In this document: piece by piece, positions 1 to 8,122 of the stretch | Layout of the letters: each line of letters starts with the position of its first letter | How positions within the stretch are numbered: position 1 is the stretch's first letter | Source: Alphaproteobacteria bacterium | GTDB lineage: Bacteria > Pseudomonadota > Alphaproteobacteria > Rickettsiales > RI-342 | Length of the DNA: 17,443 bases | Assembly (NCBI GenBank): GCA_020851915.1 | Contig: JADZBT010000163.1 | Span: 1 to 17,443 of the forward strand | Direction of reading: 5' to 3' | The notes under the pieces: model-generated | The model's database searches: none | Seen by the model: only the letters and a program-made list of their open reading frames with translations | What the model was told of the DNA's origin: nothing | Program-made: the position numbers and the translations under genes

Positions 1-707
1 AAAAAGGATTGGATCTGTCGGTCACGTTCGCCGTTCCTCCGGCGGCGTCCGAGCGTGATCGGCTCACCGCGTTCGCCATGAATGATGACTCCATCGTGCG
101 CCTCTGTCTGCGCGAGGCGGAAGGCGGCATCACGCCCGTGTTCGAGCGCAGCGCCGTGGAACAGCGTTGTGGCAACACCTATGTCGAGATCCCGCCGGGC
201 GCATTCCTGCAGGCCACGGAGACCGCAGTGCATGCCATCACCGGCATCCTTCTGCAGGCGCTGGAAGGATACAGGAGCGTGGCGGATATTTACAGCGGTC
301 TGGGCACATACAGCCTTCCGCTGGCAGAGGCAGGATGCAGGGTGAGCGCCTTCGAAGGCAATGCCGGCATGGTCGCGGCGCTGCATAATGCGGCGTGGCA
401 GCAGGGGCTGGAAGCGCAGGTCACCGCCATGACGCGTGATCTCTTCCGCGATCCGCTTCCGGCACGCGCGCTGTCTGCGTTCGATGCTGTGGTCATCAAT
501 CCACCGCGCAATGGTGCAGGGCCGCAGGCCGCGCAGCTGGCTGAGAGCAGAGTGCCGGTCATCGTGATGGTGTCCTGCAACCCGGCGACGTTTGCGCGCG
601 ACGCGGCGATGTTGAAGAAAGGCGGCTATATATTGGCGGAAGCCACGCCCATCGACCAATTCTTGTGGAGCGCGCATCTGGAGCTGGTGGCGGTGTTCAA
701 AAAATAA
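1..707 (+). CDS. RNA (uracil-5-)-methyltransferase, TrmA/RlmC/RlmD family, 3' part only
   Basis: The reading frame is open to the left edge (first whole codon at base 3), so the N-terminus, probably with a TRAM domain and Fe-S cysteines, lies outside the window. The TTG at 9-11 is not a convincing start. The visible part is the SAM-dependent methyltransferase domain. Motif I is DIYSGLGTYSLPLA, where the family usually has DLFCGxGTFSL. Then come the motif IV NPPR loop, the catalytic-cysteine motif SCNPATFARD (Cys codon at 576-578), and a C-terminal DQF...HLELVAVF block holding the family's general-base Glu. The family methylates C5 of a uridine in 23S rRNA or tRNA through a covalent Cys adduct. 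NPPR rather than DPPR or DPAR recalls RlmC, but the target base cannot be assigned. The gene is convergent with the decarboxylase gene. Confidence 0.9.
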   Translation, partial: KGLDLSVTFAVPPAASERDRLTAFAMNDDSIVRLCLREAEGGITPVFERSAVEQRCGNTYVEIPPGAFLQATETAVHAITGILLQALEGYRSVADIYSGLGTYSLPLAEAGCRVSAFEGNAGMVAALHNAAWQQGLEAQVTAMTRDLFRDPLPARALSAFDAVVINPPRNGAGPQAAQLAESRVPVIVMVSCNPATFARDAAMLKKGGYILAEATPIDQFLWSAHLELVAVFKK

Positions 708-709
708 CT

Positions 710-737
710 GCCATCCTGCGCTTTCGCGTAGGATGGC
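710..737. terminator. Bidirectional Rho-independent terminator between convergent genes
   Basis: A 12-bp stem (710-721 with 726-737) has a TTTC loop and a single G-T wobble pair. It lies 2 bases after the methyltransferase stop and 7 bases beyond the decarboxylase stop. On the minus strand it is followed by an almost pure U run (TTATTTTTT). On the plus strand the following sequence is only moderately T-rich. It should therefore work best for the decarboxylase transcript and may serve both genes. Confidence 0.85.
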
Positions 738-744
738 ACGTTTC

Positions 745-2436
745 TCAAGCCTTGTCGGGATGCGCTTCCTTGTTGCGGAGCTTGGCGAGGCCCTCGCCTA
801 CGCTCTTCAGCGCCGGGCTGCAATCATTGCGCGGGATGATCACTTCGACGAGATACATCTCGTTTTTATTCTTTGCGATCTCTACCAGTGTATCGTCCAG
901 TTCTCCGAGCGTTTTCACGCGTACGGATCTGCCGTAGCGCATCAACTCGGTGACCTTGGTGTAATCCCACATATTGATAATGTTGAAGGAGCCGTCGAGG
1001 ATGTAACGCTGCGTGCCGTAGCCGTCGTTATTGAGCACGAATACCACCGGGGCCAGCTTGTATTTCGCGGCGACGGATACTTCCATACCGGTCATCTGGA
1101 ATGCGCCGTCACCGACGATGGCGAATACGCGACCGCTATCCTGCGGGTTGCTCTCGGCGATCGCGCCGATGGCGCCCGGCACGGCGAAGCCCATGGAGAG
1201 GTAGTATGCATCGGCAAGGAAATTGCGGCGCTTGGAGGTGCGTACGCGCATCGCGCCGAACACGGCGTCGCCCGTATCGCAGACCAGCGTGCTGCCTTCT
1301 TCCATGCGATGCTCCAGCGTATTGAAGAACTTCTCGATGGTGATTTCCTTGCCGCGATTCTCTTTCGCGAGCGGCTTGATCTCCGGGGCGGGGCAGGGAT
1401 TCTTGAATGCGCCGCGATCGGCAATGGCGCCGGATTCCAGACGCTCTACGACATCCTGAAGCTGGATCTTCTCGTAACCGTGAAATCCTACACGCGCTTC
1501 CTCGGTGGTGATGAGGATCGAACGCTTGGTCTTGATCTGCGCGGTATTGATGCCCAGAAACATGTCGGTGATGAAGGTTCCCAGCATGATGACGCAATCG
1601 CTGTTGTCGATGTATTCGCGGCAGGCCTGCTCCGAGAAGGCGCCGCTGTAGACGCCGATATAGAGCGGGTGCGTCTCGCGCACGACGCTCTTGCTGAGCA
1701 GGTCGGCGGCGATGGGCAAGTTGAACTTCTCGGCGATGCGGATGACGTTGTCGGTGAGATTGTGGCGGTGTAACTCGATGCCAGCCAAGATCACCGGCTG
1801 CTTGGCCTTATTGATGAATTCGACGGCTTCTTCGATGCAGGCGTCCAGCGCCTCCTGATCGCGCACGATGGGCGATAACTTCGACCGGTTCGACGGCGGC
1901 GTGATGGGCATATCGACCACGTCGAACGGCACTTCGATGTAGCCGGGGCGGCATTCGCGCTTCATGGTTTCCACTACGCGCACGATCTCATCAGCGGCGG
2001 TGGCGGGGTCGAGCAGCACGGCGTTCGCGCAGGTAACCTCTTCGTAGATGTGCCGCTGCGTATCGAAGGTACGCACCTTGTGGTGAATAAGCGCATCCTC
2101 ATTCTGTTCGCGATCCTTGGGCGATGGGCCGCCGGAAATGACGAGCACGGGGCTTTTCTCGGCGTAGGCGCAGGCGATGGAATTCAGCATGTTGAGCCCG
2201 CCCACGCAGTAGGTGACGATTGCCACGCCCATGCCGTTGACGCGTGCGTAGGCATCGGCGGCGAAGCCTACCGACGGCTCGTGCGTCATGGTGATGAGCT
2301 TCATCTTTGAGCGTTCCAGCCAACGGAAAGTGGGCAGCGCGAAATCGCCAGGAATACCGAATGCGGTCTTGATGCCGCATTGAGAGTGGAGGTAGTCGAA
2401 CAGAAATTCGCCGACGGTCTGCGCGCTCTTGGTCAT
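745..2436 (-). CDS. Thiamine-diphosphate 2-keto-acid decarboxylase (indolepyruvate/phenylpyruvate decarboxylase type)
   Basis: The protein has the three-domain layout of ThDP decarboxylases. Positions here count from this start. An N-terminal PYR domain has FGIPGDFALP and the cofactor-activating Glu in THEPSVGFAADAYAR (about residue 53). Next come the paired histidines IHHKVRTFD (about 118-119) typical of pyruvate, indolepyruvate and phenylpyruvate decarboxylases, then a central domain. The C-terminal PP domain has the GDG...NN cofactor motif (about 442-470). The wording of the first 150 residues is close to Azospirillum phenylpyruvate decarboxylase (IpdC), so aromatic or branched 2-keto acids are the likely substrates, giving aldehyde and CO2. 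At the position of the Zymomonas PDC catalytic Glu in GYTIE, this protein reads GYGTQ. Two ATGs are possible (2442 and 2436). GGGAGA sits directly against the first but 7 bases from the second, so the second is chosen. The gene is 53 bases downstream of uvrB and may be cotranscribed with it. Substrate and physiological role are inferred. Confidence 0.88.
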   Translation of the reverse strand: MTKSAQTVGEFLFDYLHSQCGIKTAFGIPGDFALPTFRWLERSKMKLITMTHEPSVGFAADAYARVNGMGVAIVTYCVGGLNMLNSIACAYAEKSPVLVISGGPSPKDREQNEDALIHHKVRTFDTQRHIYEEVTCANAVLLDPATAADEIVRVVETMKRECRPGYIEVPFDVVDMPITPPSNRSKLSPIVRDQEALDACIEEAVEFINKAKQPVILAGIELHRHNLTDNVIRIAEKFNLPIAADLLSKSVVRETHPLYIGVYSGAFSEQACREYIDNSDCVIMLGTFITDMFLGINTAQIKTKRSILITTEEARVGFHGYEKIQLQDVVERLESGAIADRGAFKNPCPAPEIKPLAKENRGKEITIEKFFNTLEHRMEEGSTLVCDTGDAVFGAMRVRTSKRRNFLADAYYLSMGFAVPGAIGAIAESNPQDSGRVFAIVGDGAFQMTGMEVSVAAKYKLAPVVFVLNNDGYGTQRYILDGSFNIINMWDYTKVTELMRYGRSVRVKTLGELDDTLVEIAKNKNEMYLVEVIIPRNDCSPALKSVGEGLAKLRNKEAHPDKA

Positions 2437-2442
2437 GGTCAT

Positions 2443-2448
2443 TCTCCC
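2443..2448 (-). promoter_or_regulatory. Ribosome binding site of the decarboxylase gene
   Basis: GGGAGA on the minus strand abuts the ATG at 2442-2440. It leaves a normal 7-base spacer (counted from GGGAG) to the ATG at 2436-2434, so it favours the second start. Confidence 0.6.
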
Positions 2449-2489
2449 GTGTTATTTTGAGCCTCTGGTAGAGGGATTGCCTTTGCTTG

Positions 2490-4529
2490 TCAAGCCGTGC
2501 GACGTTTGGCGGATTTCTGCGCTTTTTTGCGGGATACCCCCGCCGGAAGCCCCAATTCCTGCTGTTCCAGCCCGGTGATCTCGTCGCGGATGCGGGCGGC
2601 TTCCTCGAATTCCAGATTGGCGGCGGCGGAGAGCATCTTTTCGCGCAGATGCTCGATATGCTTATGCAGGTTCTGACCGACGAAGCCGGGGGCGGATTCT
2701 TCGGCCATAGCGTATTGCGGGGCCGCCTCGGTAGACGCGCGTTCGGCCACGGCCTTGCGGATAGAGGTGGGGGTGATGCCATGCTTCGCGTTGTATTCCT
2801 GCTGGATGGTGCGGCGGCGGTCGGTTTCCTCCAGGGCGCGGGTGAGTGAGCCGGTCATGGTATCCGCATAGAGCAGCACGCGGCCATCCACGTGGCGCGC
2901 CGCGCGGCCGATGGTCTGGATAAGCGAGGTCTGCGAACGCAGGAACCCCTCCTTGTCGGCGTCGAGGATGGCCACCAGTGCACACTCGGGGATATCCAGT
3001 CCTTCGCGCAGCAGGTTGATGCCCACCAGTATGTCGAACACGCCTGCGCGCAGGTCGCGGATGATCTCGATGCGCTCCAGCGTGTCGATGTCGGAATGCA
3101 GATACCGCACCCGAAGGCCGCTATCCGTCATATATTCAGTAAGGTTCTCGGCCATTTTCTTGGTGAGCGTGGTGACCAGTACGCGCCCGCCTTTATGTAC
3201 GGTCAGGCGGCATTCGGCGAGCAGGTCATCCACCTGCGTGGCGATGGGACGCACTTCGCAGACGGGATCCACCAGTCCGGTCGGGCGGATGATCTGCTCG
3301 ATGAATGCGCCGTCGGTGCGTTCCATCTCGAACGGGCCGGGAGTGGCGGAAACGAACAGCGTCTGCGGGCGCATATCGTCCCACTCCTCGAATTTCAGCG
3401 GGCGGTTGTCGAGCGCGGAGGGTAGGCGGAAGCCGTATTCCACCAGCGTGGTCTTGCGTGCGCGGTCGCCGTTCCACATGCCGCCGATCTGCGGCACGGA
3501 GACGTGGCTTTCATCGATGATGAGCAGGGCGTCGTCCGGCAGATATTCGAACAGCGTCGGCGGCGGCTCGCCCGCCTTGCGACCGGAGAGATAGCGCGAG
3601 TAATTCTCGATACCCTTGCACATGCCAGTCTCTCGGATCATTTCGAGGTCGAAGGTCGTGCGCTGCTCCAGCCGCTGCGCTTCGAGCAGTTTGCCGGCTT
3701 TTTCCAGCAACGGGAGGCGTTCTTTCAACTCCGCCTTGATCTGATCAACGGCTTGCAGCAGCGTCGGGCGCGGCGTGACGTAATGGCTGTTGGCAAAGAC
3801 GGTGACCTTGTCGAGTGTCGCGGTCTTCTCGCCGGTGAGCGGGTCGAATTCGGTGATGGACTCGATCTCGTCGCCGAACAGTGCGATGCGCCAGGCGCGA
3901 TCCTCGTAATGCGCGGGAAAGATGTCGATGGTATCGCCGCGCACACGGAAACTTCCGCGCTCAAAGGCGATGTCATTACGCTCGTGCTGCAATTCCACCA
4001 GCCGTTTGAGCAGGTCGCGCTGGTCGATGCGTTCCCCTGTGGTGAGCGGAATGGTCATCTCAGCGTAGGTTTCCACAGAGCCGATGCCGTAGATGCACGA
4101 TACCGACGTCACCACGATGACGTCGCGGCGCTCCAGCAGCGCGCGCGTGGCGGAATGGCGCATGCGGTCGATCTGCTCGTTGATGGAAGAGTCCTTTTCG
4201 ATATAGACGTCGCTGGAGGGGATATAGGCTTCCGGCTGGTAATAATCGTAATAGGAAACGAAGTATTCCACCGCGTTATGCGGGAAAAACGCCTTCATTT
4301 CCGTATAGAGTTGCGCGGCCAGTGTTTTGTTATGAGCCATGATGAGCGTGGGCCTACGGGTGCGCGAGATGACCTCGGCCATGGTGAAGGTCTTGCCCGA
4401 TCCGGTTACGCCCAGCAGCACCTGCTCACGTGCACCGTTATCCAGCCCGTGGACCAGCGCCTCTATGGCCTCGGGCTGATCGCCTGCGGGAGAAAAATCC
4501 GAAACGAGCGTGAAAGGGCGGGTGTCCAT
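2490..4529 (-). CDS. uvrB: UvrABC system protein B (excinuclease subunit, DNA helicase-like)
   Basis: This is the damage-verifying subunit of nucleotide excision repair. It is loaded by UvrA, opens DNA around a lesion and then recruits UvrC. At 679 residues it matches the family length. Walker A is GVTGSGKT (about 40-47). The damage-probing beta-hairpin has YYDYYQPEAYIP (about 93-104). The helicase DESH box is IIDESH (about 337-342) and motif VI is QTIGRAARHVDGR (about 538-550). A C-terminal UVR motif that binds UvrC covers about 625-657 (HIEHLREKM...LEFEEAARIRDEI). The protein ends in a short Lys/Arg-rich tail. The start MDTRPFTLVSDFSPAGDQP fits family alignments. No clear Shine-Dalgarno precedes it, but TATATA lies 10 bases upstream. 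It is 41 bases downstream of tadC on the same strand. No SOS operator of the alphaproteobacterial GTTC-N7-GTTC type is seen in the gap. Confidence 0.98.
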   Translation of the reverse strand: MDTRPFTLVSDFSPAGDQPEAIEALVHGLDNGAREQVLLGVTGSGKTFTMAEVISRTRRPTLIMAHNKTLAAQLYTEMKAFFPHNAVEYFVSYYDYYQPEAYIPSSDVYIEKDSSINEQIDRMRHSATRALLERRDVIVVTSVSCIYGIGSVETYAEMTIPLTTGERIDQRDLLKRLVELQHERNDIAFERGSFRVRGDTIDIFPAHYEDRAWRIALFGDEIESITEFDPLTGEKTATLDKVTVFANSHYVTPRPTLLQAVDQIKAELKERLPLLEKAGKLLEAQRLEQRTTFDLEMIRETGMCKGIENYSRYLSGRKAGEPPPTLFEYLPDDALLIIDESHVSVPQIGGMWNGDRARKTTLVEYGFRLPSALDNRPLKFEEWDDMRPQTLFVSATPGPFEMERTDGAFIEQIIRPTGLVDPVCEVRPIATQVDDLLAECRLTVHKGGRVLVTTLTKKMAENLTEYMTDSGLRVRYLHSDIDTLERIEIIRDLRAGVFDILVGINLLREGLDIPECALVAILDADKEGFLRSQTSLIQTIGRAARHVDGRVLLYADTMTGSLTRALEETDRRRTIQQEYNAKHGITPTSIRKAVAERASTEAAPQYAMAEESAPGFVGQNLHKHIEHLREKMLSAAANLEFEEAARIRDEITGLEQQELGLPAGVSRKKAQKSAKRRTA

Positions 4530-4539
4530 GACGCCAAGA

Positions 4540-4545
4540 TATATA
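4540..4545 (-). promoter_or_regulatory. Possible -10 element for uvrB (near-leaderless)
   Basis: TATATA on the minus strand ends 10 bases before the uvrB ATG. No convincing -35 is visible. A weak GCACT/AGTGC inverted repeat (4546-4550 with 4566-4570) fills the rest of the tadC-uvrB gap. If it is real, transcription would start only a few bases before the ATG, which would fit the lack of a ribosome binding site. Confidence 0.25.
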
Positions 4546-4570
4546 GCACTTGCCGCAGAAAACCTAGTGC

Positions 4571-5551
4571 CTAATGGGTCTTATGCGTGCTCAGCACATG
4601 CATCAGGTTGATGATGGCGGGGCCCATCAGCACGAGCACGAAGGCGGGCATCATCAGCAGCATGAGCGGGATGGTGATCAGCGCGGGCAGGCGGTTCGCC
4701 TTGTTCTCAGCGATCATCAGGCGGGTATTGCGGTAATCCTCGGAAAGCACGCGAAGCGTTTCTGTCAGGCTGGTTCCGAAGCGTTCGGATTGCAGCAGGG
4801 CTCCCACCAGTGCCTTGAACGGCAGAAGATCCGTGCGCGCCGCCAGATTCTGCAGCGCACGCTGGCGATCATTAAGCAGCGTCAGCTCCATGCGGGTCTT
4901 GTTGAGTTCTTTGCATATCTCCGGATGTGCGCGATCAAGCTCTTTACACACACGGCTGAGGGCGGCATCCAGCGCCAGACCCGCTTCCACGCAGACCAGA
5001 ATCAGGTCGAGCGCATCGGGGAACGAGCGGGTGAGTATTTTCTGGCGCTTGTCCTTCTTGTTCTTGAGGTACAGATCCACCCCGAAAAAGCCGCCCAGCA
5101 GTACGAACATGGTTACCAGCACCGAGAGGCCCTTGATAAGGCCGGTGGCCTCGCTCAACAGGGGGAAGAGGATGAATGGCAGGGACAATAGCCCACCAAA
5201 CTTCTTCAGGAACACGTAATAGATGGGGGCGGAGGGAGATGAGATGCCGGACTGGGCGAATTTCATCCCGATGATTTCCTGCTCCTGCACCATATCCACG
5301 CCGACCATCCCGAGAATGCTCTCAAGAAGTTCAGCGAGTGCAGATTTTTCCTCCGTCAGATCGCGGAATCCTGCGTATGCTTCCGCAATTTCTTCCTCTT
5401 CTCCTGCCTCTTTTTTCTTTTGCGCCGCGATTTTCTTCAGCCTATCACCCACCGTGATCTTCTGGCCGGCCTGCATCACGGCCATGCCGACGGTGAATAT
5501 CAACACCATCGTCAGTAATGCCATTATGCTGGAGCCGCTTAGAAAATCCAT
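4571..5551 (-). CDS. tadC: Tad pilus inner-membrane platform protein TadC (type II secretion F domain)
   Basis: TadC pairs with TadB to form the inner-membrane platform that couples the CpaF motor to pilus assembly. The 326-residue protein has an N-terminal membrane helix (about 8-28), then a charged Lys/Glu-rich cytoplasmic stretch (about 31-75). Membrane segments follow at about 118-158. The F-domain core has the signature FPDALDLILVCVEAGLALDAAL (split here as FPDALDLI at about 177 and EAGLALDAAL to about 198). A C-terminal hydrophobic pair lies at about 288-316. The start lies 17 bases after the tadB stop, with GAGGG about 9 bases ahead. It is the last tad gene of the block. The TadD TPR gene that often follows tadC is absent, and uvrB comes next. 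Confidence 0.93.
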   Translation of the reverse strand: MDFLSGSSIMALLTMVLIFTVGMAVMQAGQKITVGDRLKKIAAQKKKEAGEEEEIAEAYAGFRDLTEEKSALAELLESILGMVGVDMVQEQEIIGMKFAQSGISSPSAPIYYVFLKKFGGLLSLPFILFPLLSEATGLIKGLSVLVTMFVLLGGFFGVDLYLKNKKDKRQKILTRSFPDALDLILVCVEAGLALDAALSRVCKELDRAHPEICKELNKTRMELTLLNDRQRALQNLAARTDLLPFKALVGALLQSERFGTSLTETLRVLSEDYRNTRLMIAENKANRLPALITIPLMLLMMPAFVLVLMGPAIINLMHVLSTHKTH

Positions 5552-5568
5552 TGGCTTAGGCCCTCGCG

Positions 5569-6549
5569 TTAAATATCGATCTTGATCATTTTACCCACGA
5601 TCCACACAGCAAGCAGCACCATGGATATGGCAATACCCAGAATGAATTTACCGGGCAATGTATGGAACAGCGGAATCAGGTATCCGGGGCTTACCAGATG
5701 CAACACTGCCACCAGCAACGGCGGCAGGGAGCCAAGGATATACGCGGTCATGCGGCCTTCCGAGGTCAGCGCGCGTATCTTGAGGCGCATCTGTTTGCGT
5801 TTGCGTAGGATGTTCGACAGGTTGCTCAATACTTCAGCAAGGTTACCGCCGGTTTCCTGCTGCACGCCAAGGATCACCACGAAGAAGCTCACGTCGGGCT
5901 GGTCGATGCGATTGGAGAGGCGGATCAGTGCCTCCGTCTGGCTGCGTCCGTAGGCGATCTCGTCCACCACTTGCCGGAATTCGGTGCTGATGGGCGGCTC
6001 GGTATTCTCTGCGATCATACGCAGCGCTGCATTGAGCGGGTGACCGGAGCGCACGCTGCGAACGATCATGTCTACGGCATCGGGGAAGCGATCAATGAAC
6101 ATGTCGTTGCGCTTCTCTATCCGGCGGTGGAGGTATTTGCGCGACAGCATGATCGCAAGGGGAATGTCTACGATTATCGAGCCCGTCCCTGCTTCGAAGA
6201 ACAGATTGAAGACGAACATCAGCGCGCCGGTGAGTACGAGTACTCCAAGCAGATACTTGCCGAATCCATGCTGTAGCCCCGCTTTCACCAGCAGGCTGTA
6301 GGTGTTTTCCACGCCCGGTATACGGCGCAGAAGCTGGTATATCGGCTCCATATTGTCGCGCAGGGTGGAGGTCTGGGCATCCTCCAGCGACCGTCCCGCC
6401 GCCGCTTCGCTTTCCGTATGGATGCGATCCAGAATCTTCTTTTTGCGTGCGCCGGAGCGATCCGGAAGCAGGCCGGGAAGCAGGTAGAACGCAGCAATGA
6501 ATATAGCGATGCTTACGGCAGCGGCGACCAGAATGGATTGTTCGGGCAT
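5569..6549 (-). CDS. tadB: Tad pilus inner-membrane platform protein TadB (type II secretion F domain)
   Basis: TadB is the partner of TadC in the Tad pilus platform. The protein has 326 residues. It has an N-terminal membrane helix (about 5-25), a basic linker (RSGARKKKILDR) and a central membrane region (about 98-136). The F domain begins with RFPDAVDMIVRSVRSGHPLN (about 154-173) and includes QQETGGNLAEVLSNLS (about 230-245). C-terminal membrane segments are at about 268-288 and 301-320. RSVRSGHPL distinguishes TadB from TadC, which has VEAGLAL at that point. The gene starts 14 bases after cpaF. The cpaF stop codon is built into the GAGGGAG ribosome binding site, which suggests translational coupling. 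Confidence 0.94.
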   Translation of the reverse strand: MPEQSILVAAAVSIAIFIAAFYLLPGLLPDRSGARKKKILDRIHTESEAAAGRSLEDAQTSTLRDNMEPIYQLLRRIPGVENTYSLLVKAGLQHGFGKYLLGVLVLTGALMFVFNLFFEAGTGSIIVDIPLAIMLSRKYLHRRIEKRNDMFIDRFPDAVDMIVRSVRSGHPLNAALRMIAENTEPPISTEFRQVVDEIAYGRSQTEALIRLSNRIDQPDVSFFVVILGVQQETGGNLAEVLSNLSNILRKRKQMRLKIRALTSEGRMTAYILGSLPPLLVAVLHLVSPGYLIPLFHTLPGKFILGIAISMVLLAVWIVGKMIKIDI

Positions 6550-6563
6550 TGCTGGTTACTCCC

Positions 6564-8117
6564 TCATATCGGGGTACGCTCGACCTTGAGACATGCTTCC
6601 ATGTCCTTATCGAGATTGTAGTAGCGTGCCATCTCGTAGAAACGCGGGCGTATCATGTGGCACACGAATTCGCCCGTCAGCTTGCCCTGCTCATTCATGG
6701 AGCCGGCCTTGAACTCGAACAGAGGCTGGGTGACGATGGTGGAGCCTTCCAGCCCTACGACCTCCTCAATGTGCGTCACGCGCCGCGCGCCGTCATGCAT
6801 GCGCGACACCTGTACGATCAGATGCAGCGCGCTGGATATTTGCGCGCGCAGTGCCGCAGTAGGCAGGGACATGCCCGCCAGCCCTACAAGATTCTCGATA
6901 CGCGACAGGCAGTCACGCGGGTTGTTGGAGTGGATGGTGGCCATCGAGCCCTCGTGACCGGTATTCATCGCGGCCAGTACGTCGATCACCTCATCGCCAC
7001 GGATCTCTCCGAGGATGATGCGGTCAGGACGCATACGCAGCGCGTTCTTCACCAGCTGGCGCTGAGTGATCTCGCCGACGCCTTCCATGTTGGAGGGGCG
7101 CGTTTCCAAGCGCAGCACGTGGGGCTGATGCAGTTGCAACTCCGCTGCATCCTCGATGGTGATGACGCGTTCGCCGGGCGAGATGTGCCCGGACAGGGCA
7201 TTCAACATCGTGGTTTTGCCCGAGCCCGTACCACCGGAGATCAGGATGTTGAGGCGTATCTTGCCGCATATCTCCAGAAATCGGCACATATCCGGCGTCA
7301 TGGAGCCGTATTTCAGGTAGTCCGTAAGCGGCATTTTGTTCTGCTTGAACTTACGGATCGAGACCAGACTTCCGTCGAGCGCCAGTGGTGGTATGATCGC
7401 GTTGAAACGCGATCCGTCCGGCATGCGTGCGTCCACCATCGGACTGGTTTCGTCGACGCGGCGGCCTACCAGAGATACGATCTTCTGGATGATGTTGAGA
7501 AGATGCGACTCACTGGTGAAGGTGATGTCCGTGATGCGTATCTTGCCGAATTTTTCGATATACACCCGCGCACAGGTGTTGATCATAATATCCGCCACAT
7601 CCGGATCGGCCAACAGCGGTTCCAGAGGGCCAAATCCCAGTACCTCGTCGAGGATGTGTTTTTTGAGCAGGTCGTGCTGGGCATCGTTGAGCGGGATATG
7701 CACTTCCCCGATCAGCGCGGCGGAGATCTCCGTGATCTTGGTTTTCTTCGCAACGGGAGGAAGTTTTTCCAGGGCCTCGAAATCGATCTTTTCCAGCAGG
7801 CTCTCGATGACGAGGCGCTTGGCATTCCGGTAATCTTCCGTTTCTAGGCGCAGATCCATGTAGCGTTCAAGCGGAACGCCTGCGGTCGCAGCCACGACAT
7901 CGGCGGACGCCGGAGCTTTCTTTCCCTGTGGAGAAGCCGGCGCGGCGGCGGGCGCTGCCGGCGCAGGGCCGGCGGGCGGCGGAGAGGATGGCGCGGCGGG
8001 TTGTGCGACAGGAGAAGCCGGTGGGGCCGCCTGTCCTGCGGACGGGATTCCCGCAGAGGGAGGGGCAGGAGGGGAGGGGGGAAGACCGCCAGAGGGAGGT
8101 TTTTTACCAAAAGCCAT
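6564..8117 (-). CDS. cpaF: Tad/Flp pilus assembly ATPase CpaF (TadA), VirB11/PilT superfamily
   Basis: This is the cytoplasmic hexameric motor that powers pilus extension and, in studied systems, retraction. Residues 1 to about 70 are a low-complexity Pro/Ala/Ser/Gly tail, so the folded protein begins near residue 75. The N-terminal domain covers about 90-260. The ATPase core has Walker A GGTGSGKT (about 295-302), the Asp box ERVITIEDAAEL (about 316-327), Walker B RPDRIILGEIRG (about 363-374) and the His box GHEGSMATIHS (about 387-397). All catalytic boxes look intact. The start is 5 bases after the cpaE stop with no good ribosome binding site of its own, so translation probably depends on cpaE. 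Confidence 0.97.
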   Translation of the reverse strand: MAFGKKPPSGGLPPSPPAPPSAGIPSAGQAAPPASPVAQPAAPSSPPPAGPAPAAPAAAPASPQGKKAPASADVVAATAGVPLERYMDLRLETEDYRNAKRLVIESLLEKIDFEALEKLPPVAKKTKITEISAALIGEVHIPLNDAQHDLLKKHILDEVLGFGPLEPLLADPDVADIMINTCARVYIEKFGKIRITDITFTSESHLLNIIQKIVSLVGRRVDETSPMVDARMPDGSRFNAIIPPLALDGSLVSIRKFKQNKMPLTDYLKYGSMTPDMCRFLEICGKIRLNILISGGTGSGKTTMLNALSGHISPGERVITIEDAAELQLHQPHVLRLETRPSNMEGVGEITQRQLVKNALRMRPDRIILGEIRGDEVIDVLAAMNTGHEGSMATIHSNNPRDCLSRIENLVGLAGMSLPTAALRAQISSALHLIVQVSRMHDGARRVTHIEEVVGLEGSTIVTQPLFEFKAGSMNEQGKLTGEFVCHMIRPRFYEMARYYNLDKDMEACLKVERTPI

Positions 8118-8122
8118 AGGAA

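Noticed and set aside
733..1773. 346-codon plus-strand ORF opposite the decarboxylase gene
   Set aside because: It is an antisense shadow of a GC-rich gene with a full set of cofactor motifs. The residue composition is unlike a folded protein and it would run over the terminator hairpin.
3504..4574. 356-codon plus-strand ORF opposite uvrB
   Set aside because: uvrB is complete and unmistakable on the other strand. The ORF has no motif support.
6549..7847. 432-codon plus-strand ORF opposite cpaF
   Set aside because: It is the mirror of the CpaF ATPase coding frame. It has no motifs and is rich in Arg, His and Gln.
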